From Cheiracanthium punctorium (taxonomy: Eukaryota; Arthropoda; Arachnida; Araneae; Cheiracanthiidae), in the NCBI GenBank assembly GCA_038373885.1, contig JAWZYV010011619.1, positions 2,728,001 through 2,792,000 of the forward strand: a DNA stretch of 64,000 bases, given 5' to 3'. The first letter of the stretch is position 1; each line of letters opens with the position of its first letter. The notes under the pieces are model-generated. The model did not search any database. It was given only the letters and a program-made list of their open reading frames with translations, and was not told the origin of the DNA. Shown piece by piece: positions 55,801 to 64,000 of the stretch. A program made the translations under genes and the position numbers.

Positions 55801-57135
55801 TTTATCAAATAAACAAATAACGCTAAATGTCATCGTTATGGACAGTTAGAGATAGTTTTTCTTAAAAATAAGTCCTTAATATTATATTAAATGCTGATAA
55901 TGGGAAGGGAATAAGAACTAAAACAAATCACTCTAGTCAACAATTTTTGAAAATGAAAATTTCAGCTTATTTTGGAACATGAATGGGGTACCTTAATAGA
56001 GTTGAACGGTGCAATACTGATTTATGGTAATAGATATTTAAATTGAAATGATTTAAATCTCATAAAGCAACATAAAGCTTTAAATGGTACAAATATGCGA
56101 TCTTGCGTAAATTCAAACCATGGAATGTAAGTAATTTTTAAACGTAGATTCACATGAATAAGTAATAACCCAAATCCTTAATGATATTCATTCACGATAT
56201 ACAACCATTAATATACGCAGAATATTCTTAAAAGAAGCTCAACTTCCACAAGGCAAAGTTTACATTATTTTATACAAATGGAAACTACATGTTTCGGTAG
56301 TAAAATTAAACATAAATAATATGAGTTTGAATAAAGTATAGTAAAGTATCATGAATACGCCTATGTTGGCCACATATAAGTATATTTCTATTTTAAGTTC
56401 CATAAACTTCGCAGACCACTTTTCGAAACAATCTTTTAATAGTTTGTTTTAGATTAAAAGTTGTATAAATAGCATGTATTTATATTAAAAATTGCATAAC
56501 AGTTTTAGAGATGATAGAAGAAAAGTTCAGTTTTAATGTATTGAAGCGACTTCGCTGCCTCTTTTTACTGATGCTGCAAAAGCAATGCAAAAGAAAGATT
56601 TCAAATAGAATACGTAATTTTGTTTATGAAGCATGCAAACGGCAGAAAAAGTTGTTTCTTGCAAAACTGGTCATCTTGTAATTTATATAAAGTACATGTA
56701 GAAATATTTAATAAATAAGTTGCATTCTAAACTATGGATATGCAATCCAATTTATTAGATGTTTCTGTATTTTTTTTAAAGAAACTTATTTTTATGATAT
56801 TATTTTAAATTTTGAAATTAAGTACCCAGGTAAACCTTATTAACTTTCCTAATATTATTTTCCCTGTTGCATCTTTAATCAAACACCATAATAATAAAAG
56901 TTATTATGCAGAAAATTTTGTACTTGCCAAAAGAAATACATCTCTAAAAGTATGGTAAAAAATATTTTTAAATTATTGGTTACGAATTATACATATTATA
57001 GGAAGTAAAAAATGCAACAAGTAAAAGGCGTGGGGAATTTGGTTTCAAAGTCTTAATGTTTATAAGCAAAAATGATGTACAGGTTGTTTCAAAATTTCTT
57101 ACTATGAAAACACAAACATATCAATTTTTTCCACT
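52860..57135. other. No gene seen over ~4.3 kb
   Basis: A+T-rich. A short possible MITE (55411-55620) begins CAGGGTTGTCC and ends GCAACCCTG, but it has TA on only one side. A G10 run occurs near 54153. Short frames at 54025-54347 flank that run. No recognised gene. Confidence 0.4.
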
Positions 57136-57139
57136 GATA

Positions 57140-57490
57140 TTTAAAAAGATGCTTCCTCTGGAAGAAGTATAAATCATTTTGTCTAAAACTTGATGGTAAA
57201 ATATATCAAGAGGTTCAGAATTGTACTATTGAAGATACGGAAAGGAGTCACAAATAAGAACAATTATCAGGATTCTTTTGCTCTAAGCGGTGATATCATA
57301 TGTCTTTGGTCTTCCAGGATACATCTCCGTCACCACCCTGCCAGTCCCTCTGGAAGTAGTAATAACCATTGTTTGTTAACAACTTCGTGGTAAAACGTCT
57401 CCATGGTCCAAAGAAGCCATAAATAAAAACAAATATTGCTTCTTTAGACGGAGTCATCAGATGTTGGTGGTCTTCCAGGACCCTTCTCAT
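57140..57490. repeat. Two diverged tandem units (~200 bp)
   Basis: CCTCTGGAAGAAGTATAAA...ATGGTAAAATAT...GCGGTGATATCATATG and GTCTTCCAGGAT...CACCCTGCCAG (57160-57348) recur as CCTCTGGAAGTAGTAATAA...GTGGTAAAACGT...ACGGAGTCATCAGATG and GTCTTCCAGGAC...ACGCTGCCAG (57349-57508). The minus-strand reading GPGRPPTSDD / YPGRPKTYD hints at a GRPR-type transposase linker, but this is too weak to call. Confidence 0.6.
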
Positions 57491-57670
57491 TCAGTACGCT
57501 GCCAGCAATCTTAATTTTTTTTTACTAAAGAAACTTTACGCCCGATTAAAGATACGTTTATTCTACTGACATTTCAATGGAAAAAGAATGTCAAAGTTCG
57601 GAGTAGGGCAGAGAATAAAACCACATATTAATACTCTAACTATCGCTCAGACTTCTTCATATCATCATTC

Positions 57671-57693
57671 GCAGCGTCCTTTCGGGACGCTGC
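57671..57693. repeat. Strong G+C hairpin, 9-bp arms
   Basis: GCAGCGTCC (57671-57679), loop TTTCG, GGACGCTGC (57685-57693). There is no downstream T-tract. Confidence 0.85.
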
Positions 57694-57972
57694 AAGAATG
57701 AAAGATGTATACGGTAGTTCCACTGACACAAAATATATCTGAAAAAACAGAATTATTTTCTGCAATCATGATAGTTTCTCGCCAAGGAAAGCAGTGCACT
57801 GTCTTCGCCAAAATCATAGCCCCGTTGACCGACTGTAACTTTGTTATCGTCAGCCATTTTCTAACTAGCATCATAAAGATTATGTAAGATCATGGTTATT
57901 GAATGATTCTCCAAACAGCCATCTATACCTAACTGATTCCAGGGACAGGTTTACGCCCATATATTATCTGAT

Positions 57973-58713
57973 AGCTTACTGACAGCATGTTAAAAAAGGT
58001 ATATCAGTTAGCAGCTCTACGCATTTCACTACACACTGAAGTTCTGCTTTGAAGCCAAGCGAGAACAATCATATAATACGCTTTATCTTGGAACCAGACT
58101 TTTCAAACCAACGTTGAAAATTTTGTGTGTGCACGCGCAGTGCTAAATCCAGCCTATGGGTCAGACGATATTGCCGCTTGCCCAAGATTTCTGACTGTAC
58201 AAGCATTATTTGGAATGCGAAAATAAAAGTAGATTTTATGAACGAAATGGAGTTGAAAAATTGTTTATTGAACATTCAACATGAAAACTACTGCGATAAA
58301 AATTGAATATAAAGAAACCGCCCAGCATTTGAAAGCAACATAACGTGATTATTTTGTCGAAAAATTCGTTTCCTCACAAAAAAGGCGATCACGTCACCCA
58401 AGTGACAACTTGCGGACTCACTAATCATGGTCCGTTTGGTGGTAAACCGTTTTCACTGCCATGACTCCATTTACCAACGTTGTTTCATCATAGCATCCCC
58501 AAGTTCAATCCACTATAGGACGTCTGTTTTGCATTGTAGAACAACTGCATTATCTGATCTTTGGAGAGCGAAGTACAGTGCAAAAGTGTTATACCTGCAA
58601 CTTGTAAGGTGAATCTTCATCATCTGATAAGCCCTGAATTAATCACCTAAAGAGCAAATTAGAGCATCGAACGATGGAGAGATGTTATAATCAATGAATG
58701 ATTTACTTTCAGA
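57973..58713. repeat. Recent direct duplication, copy 1 (741 bp)
   Basis: Begins AGCTTACTGACAGCATG and ends ATTTACTTTCAGA. It is repeated immediately at 58715-59454 with about eight differences. Contents: a 68-codon minus frame (58069-58275) and a 61-codon plus frame (58427-58612), both unrecognised, with an AATAAA on the minus strand near 58268. I cannot assign a function. There are no transposon ends at the junctions. Confidence 0.92.
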
Positions 58714-58714
58714 C

Positions 58715-59454
58715 AGCTTACTGACAGCATGTTAAAAAAGGTATATCAGTTCGCAGCTCTACGCATTTCACTACACACTGAAGTTCTGCTTTGAAGCCAA
58801 GCGAGAACAATCATATAATACGCTTTATCTTGGAACCAGACTTTTCAAACCAACGTTGAAAATTTTGTGTGTGCACGCGCAGTGCTAAATCCAGCCTATG
58901 GGTCAGACGATATTGCCGCTTGCCCAAGATTTCTGACTGTACAAGCATTATTTGGAATGCGAAAATAAAAGTAGATTTTATGAACGAAATGGAGTTGAAA
59001 AATTGTTCATTGAACATTCAACATGAAACCTACTGCGATAAAAATTGAATATAAAGAAACCGCCAGCATTTGAAAGCAACATAACGTGATTATTTTGTCG
59101 AAAAATTCGTTTCCTCACAAAAAAGGCGATCACGTCACCCAAGTGACAACTTGCGGACTCACCAATCATGGTCCGTTTGGTGGTAAACCGTTTTCACTGC
59201 CATGACTCCATTTACCAACGTTGTTTTATCATTGCATCTCCAAGTTCAATCCACTATAGGACGTCTGTTTTGCATTGTAGAACAACTGCATTATCTGATC
59301 TTTGGAGAGCGAAGTACAGTGCAAAAGTGTTATACCTGCAACTTGTAAGGTGAATCTTCATCATCTGATAAGCCCTGAATTAATCACCTAAAGAGCAAAT
59401 TAGAGCATCGAACGATGGAGAGATGTTATAATCAATGAATGATTTACTTTCAGA
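58715..59454. repeat. Recent direct duplication, copy 2 (740 bp)
   Basis: Near-identical to 57973-58713. Differences include TTCGCAG for TTAGCAG, a one-base deletion in GAAACCGCC(C)AGC, and changes near 59227-59238. Both copies keep the same short frames (58811-59017 - and 59168-59353 +). With so few changes this says nothing about selection. Confidence 0.92.
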
Positions 59455-59455
59455 T

Positions 59456-62400
59456 TTTGGTCATAATGATGGTAGGCTAAACATATAACTCTAAACTAAG
59501 GGAATCAAAACACACAGTTTACTTTACTGACACAAAGCCCAAGCATAAGCTCAAAGAACAAAATTAATTATTTTCAGAGGAACACTGGCATACCAGAAAT
59601 ACTTAAAAAAATCTTTCTTCAGTACGCTATGGATGTACTGCAGCCACTTTTTTTGCGACTATGGAAACAAATAGTTTAAAGCTAATGAGACACACCAGGT
59701 CGTTAGAGTTTCAGGGGGGGGGGGATCCTTTTGCATACCATCCGCCATTGAATTTTACAGACCAGTTCGGATGTTGGGTACAACTTGAGTACCTTTTCCT
59801 AACGTTCACGGGTGCAGTCAGAAAATATGAAAACCGGCAGGCTTAGTTTAGGGAGGACAAGTAACAACCTATGAACATGAGAATGAAATTGTGGTTGTGA
59901 GGAAGTGTGTTCTAGAATTAATTTTTCTTATATTTGGTAGGGGGATCGGAGATGGTTTGATTTTTAGTGACAGTGTATTTTGGAATGTACAAGTGCTACT
60001 TTATGACGCAGCATCATAAATTATAAGCAATAGTTTTTCCGGGCATGGAATTATTTCAAAAGTCTTCAATCTGCCTCAAAACAGTAGGTAAGCATAAAGA
60101 TGACACATGGCCATGATTTGGCCAGCGCTGGTCTAGTCCGATGTTGACAGTTATTTTCCTCTACAAAAAACCAACACTATTTTTGAGTGCGATTATCTTT
60201 TTAAAAATATTTAATAATCTACTTGCGTGCGTATGCGGTACCAAAATCGAAGCTATTTCTACGCTGATAAGGGCAACAACTAGATGTAAACATTAGCGTA
60301 ATAACAATAATGCATGTGCAAAAATCCAAATTAACAGTTCAATGAAGTCAAATGGACCAAGCATATTCGTAATTTTATTTACACATGCCACTCAGTAGCT
60401 AGATTACAAACTAACAATAACAGACGTGCGAAAATACAAGATCTTTCGGATCTTCTCACAGCTTTAAAATATCTGATTTACAATACTTGGCGCATTTACC
60501 GCTCATCTAAAATTTCACTATGCAGTGGGCTAAAGCACATTTAAGCCATTTCCTGTTTCTGTCATATTGTCATAACTAGGCATGCGCATAAATGAATGCA
60601 ACCATACTATAAAAACAAAAGCATCAGGTTACTAACTTTGGCACAACACCGGTGTTATTCAAAGAGAAAAGTACCAATTAGACGAACCAATGAATGGAAG
60701 GCACAGCAAAAAATACTAATTTGAGGAAGCCTGCAGTTGCTGAAATTAAGAAGTATTTATGTAAGAATTTGTACATGTTGCACTCCGCAACGTATCACAC
60801 AATATAGTCTTTTTAAAATCATTTTATGAATATAACTATCACCAATTATGTCTTTTTGTGCATTTTGCAACGTCAGTACTCGGTATGGCCACCATCAACT
60901 TTTATGATGATACCCAAAATTTGTAGTAACCCTAACCTAAATAAATTTAATGACAAATACTGTTAAAACAAAGAAACTTCATATTCGTTGAAATAAGTCC
61001 AAGGATTCAGCCAACACTGAACTGAGTATATTGAACAGTAAAGTATGAGGCGGCTAGTTTATAATAATTAAGCTTTGGTTGAAATAGATGAGCTTCTCAA
61101 AAACTTACTTTAAACAAAGATTTTCCACAGGACATAATGTCTTTAAAATACTTAGAATTCTTAGAATATCTTAGAATTTTTTTTGTGTGTTCCTGTAAAT
61201 ATAATTCTTCTCGCCATATGCACAATAATATAAATTCAATAGGGTACATAATATAAAACTAAGTAAGAGCATATATCGTTCTCGTAGTAACTGATGCCTG
61301 TTTACGTCCACCAGAGCATGAACAGACTGACAAACAACAACAACAACAACAACAACAACAAAAACAACCTTTTCATTTTTGATGTAAAATGTTACAATGC
61401 TTACTTAATTTGTCACAGTGAGAACCATGACAAATTGTGATGGATATGGTGGTTACTTATGAGGTTTTACGCGCAAAAAATTATTTTCCAAAAGAATAAT
61501 TTTGGGCAATTTATTTTAATTAGAACAAACTAACCTGTTGTCATTAAAATATCGTTTCGAACTTTATGGAATGGAAATTTAAGGTCTTCGTCTTGTTTGG
61601 TATTTGAGTTAAGTTAGTAACGTTTCAAACAATTATTTGCAGTCGTATTATTTGAACTGAGTTAAAAAGTAAATTATCCCTGAGATTTAAAGATGGCTTG
61701 AAAGGGGCAATAATATATTCTCAGATTTTAAAATGTATAACTTTTAATTTAAACTTAATGATACAAGAAAAGGCAAAACATTATAGTATAACATAATGTA
61801 ATGAATGAAATATGCTACGCCCTTTATTAAAAGAGAGGCATAATAGTTTATAATAAATCATATATAATAAATCATACACAATAGACGAGTTATCATGAAA
61901 TAACTTTAAAAGAAATAAATTTTGTACTAATTTACAATCCAAACCAATAAAAATAGAAAAATAATAAAATCTGTCAACCTTTCAAAAGCATTCCAACAAA
62001 GTAACATATAATAAATGAGTTAACATAAAATAACTTATAAAAAAAATGAATTTCATGTTATTTTACAGCCATAACCCATCAACTTAAAAATTGAGCTTTA
62101 TAAGCAAAAAATAAAATGATACAATAAGCAGAGTTTACATTTAAAGTTTTGAATATTATTTTACTTTTTACGCTATTTTACGTTTTACATTAAACTTTTT
62201 CAAAGTGTTTCTTTTTTTAAATAAATTTAACTGAAATAAAAATGGAATTCTGACATAATGTAGGCTTCATTGAAAATTTATTACTTATACGCATATATGT
62301 ATTACACCCGTAGGTATGAGGTAAAATGTGAAGACGCAGACGTCGTCTTTGTGATCTAACTAATAATCGCTATTAAAATCGTGTTGAATTAGTTGTAAAA

Positions 62401-62735
62401 CATTTCGACTATAAATTGGAAAAGACACATGGATCTTTTACAAAAAGCATGTCACTAAAATGCACAGTTCAGATATCCCTTTAATTTTAATCATGCAGAT
62501 AATCAGATCATACTCCCCACTGTATACGAAACGTAGCTAAGAAATTCGATTGATGCTTCATTCCCTTTTTAAAAGTAATTATTAATAGGTTTCTGAAGAC
62601 GGCGTTTGCGACGCTTCGTTTTTATCTGATTCTGCGTCATCTAGGTCTGTCCTACACTTCCCAGAAGTTTTGAAACGTTTAGATGAGACATCCTGTATAA
62701 ATATATGCCCAAAAATATGATAACACGCTTTAATC
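59456..62735. other. No gene seen over ~3.3 kb; (CAA)n tract
   Basis: A (CAA)n microsatellite lies at 61331-61371 and a G10 run near 59715. GAGACATCCTGTATA near 62685 resembles a mariner-type terminus, inverted relative to 34408. No recognised coding sequence. Confidence 0.4.
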
Positions 62736-62738
62736 CTT

Positions 62739-63971
62739 CACTGAAGAGCCAAAACATTATGACCACCTACTCAATAACGCGTTGCCCCTATTTTGGTCTT
62801 TAAAACAGTTCCAACTCGCCTGGGCATGGATGACACGAGTTCTTGGTAGATAATGGAGACAGGTTGCACCAAATATTTAACTAGCGACCACACGAAGTCG
62901 AGATATTGGAACATAGAGGTGTTGGAGCTCTGAGTTGCAGTACCATGTAATCCCAAATATGCTCTGTGGTATTAAGATTCGGTGAGTTAGGTGGCCATGA
63001 TATTAATTGGAATTCATACCAATGCTCCTCGAACCATTCCAACACAATTCCAGACTTCTGACATGGCACGTTGTTCTGTTGGAAGATTCCATTTCCTGTT
63101 GAAAAGACATACGCAGTCTAAGGGAGCAACTGATCCTCAGTGATGTTCAGATATCCCGCAGCATTCATGGTCTGTCCTACCACAGCTACCGGTCCCAAAA
63201 CCGCCCAAGAGAACGTCCCTCAAAGCATAATATCACCGCCACCAGCCTACATATAGCCTGTTGTACCAAAGGGGAGCAACTGTTCTCCTGGAAGACGGCG
63301 TACCCTGACACGACCATAGACTTGATGGAGAATCTGGGATTCTTCCGACCAGGCAGCTTTCTTTCACATATCCATCTTCCGGTTTCGATGTTCCCGTGCC
63401 CACTGTAGGATAGTTGGCAATGATGTAGAGGCACACGAGTAAGTAGAGGCACACGAGTGGGATGTACGCTCCGCTGCTCCATATCCAACAGTGTCCGCTG
63501 AACTGTGTTTTCCGAAACTCTTGTACTTAGACCTGCATTGTATTGGGGTGGCAGTTGAGCCGCTGCCTGCCTCAGTACTAGTACTACTCATTTTGCTGTA
63601 CTAGATGAGACAGTCTTCGACTCCTCTTTGATGATGCTTGCACGTCCAACATCTTGGCGTCTATTTCTGGTATCACCGCATTAATCCACCTTTTATACAT
63701 ACTAACAATGGCAGATCGCGAACAACCGACCAGTCGTGCAGTGCCTGAAATACTCGTTTCGTATCTTCGGGCCATTACAATCTATCCTCTATCCAATTCG
63801 CTTAGACCAACAGCCTTTCCCATCACTCACAAACGTTAAGTGCAAGTATGATTCCTTACCTTTTACAGCAACAGTTAAATATCATTCCCTCTTAATTACG
63901 TGCGCTTCATGTCATCCAGACGAGTTCATTGAAAAATGTGGGCGTGGTCATGATGTTTTGGCTTGTCAGTG
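62739..63971 (-). mobile_element. Tc1 transposon, complete but decayed
   Basis: 1233 bp with ~28-bp inverted termini, CACTGAAGAGCCAAAACATT at the low-coordinate end and CACTGACAAGCCAAAACATC (inverted) at the other, both continuing ATGACCAC. TA is present at 63972-63973; the other flank is TT. It contains a single minus-strand transposase pseudogene. Confidence 0.88.
62771..63823 (-). pseudogene. Tc1 transposase, full length, multiply disrupted
   Basis: The start ATG at 63823-63821 reads MGKAVGLSELDRG, a stop, then IVMARRYETSISGTARLVGC and SRSAIVSMYKRWIN (first helix-turn-helix). Then RRLSHLVQQNE. The central catalytic part is broken by several shifts between 63580 and 63070, with pieces such as LQWAREHRN recognisable. 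The C-terminal third has WPPNSPNLNTTEHIWD, keeping the catalytic Glu (TEHIW) but with the Asp of SPDLNP changed to Asn. It ends SSMPRRVGTVLKTKIGATRY with a stop at 62771. The total span (~350 codons) fits a complete Tc1 transposase. It is clearly older than the element at 49644. Confidence 0.85.
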
Positions 63972-64000
63972 TATTAGAGATAAGAACTCAACGTAAATTG

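Noticed and set aside
60878..60910. GTACTCGGTATGGCCACCATC as a transposon fragment
   Set aside because: The words feel familiar from mobile elements, but the surrounding sequence gives no readable protein or termini.

Overview
This is a 64 kb stretch of A+T-rich eukaryotic DNA made almost entirely of transposable-element remains and simple repeats. I find no intact host gene, tRNA, rRNA or CRISPR array. The longest open frames (about 145 codons) are pieces of Tc1/mariner transposases. The mix of Tc1 and mariner transposases, TTAA-flanked piggyBac-type MITEs, many tRNA-derived SINEs and long foldback elements suggests an arthropod. A chelicerate such as a spider is my guess, but the sequence does not prove it. 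The window may be intergenic or lie within a very large intron.

Layout. 0.6-11.5 kb: SINEs, a mariner-type family with long inverted repeats, and two copies of a piggyBac-type palindromic MITE. 13.7-15.8 kb: a mariner tail relic, a tandem array and an internally deleted mariner. 16.4-26.4 kb: array-bearing dispersed elements, including a Helentron-like element at 18.5-20.5 kb, a third piggyBac-type MITE and a SINE with clear target duplications. 26.43-28.38 kb: a 1.95 kb element with matching terminal inverted repeats, six copies of CCAGGGGACTGA and a broken minus-strand protein. 30.14-31.87 kb: a second, unclassified terminal-inverted-repeat element. 35.1-39.4 kb: duplicated flanks, a SINE, a MITE and two copies of a 155-bp-unit array element. 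41.4-42.0 kb: a foldback element built from four alternating sub-repeats. 43.8-51.2 kb: a TIR element, a Tc1 tail, a Tc3-like element split by a SINE, a tiny hairpin MITE and an almost complete Tc1. 52.2-59.5 kb: three tandem duplications, one (741 bp) very recent. 62.7-64.0 kb: a complete but decayed Tc1.

The parts do not form a pathway. What links them is activity in trans: the short elements carry termini but no enzyme, so they must have been moved by transposases encoded elsewhere. The most unusual signals are (i) three piggyBac-type MITE copies that each kept a different part of one ancestral palindrome, (ii) a short core sequence shared by tandem arrays at four separate loci, and (iii) the CCAGGGGACTGA-bearing element.
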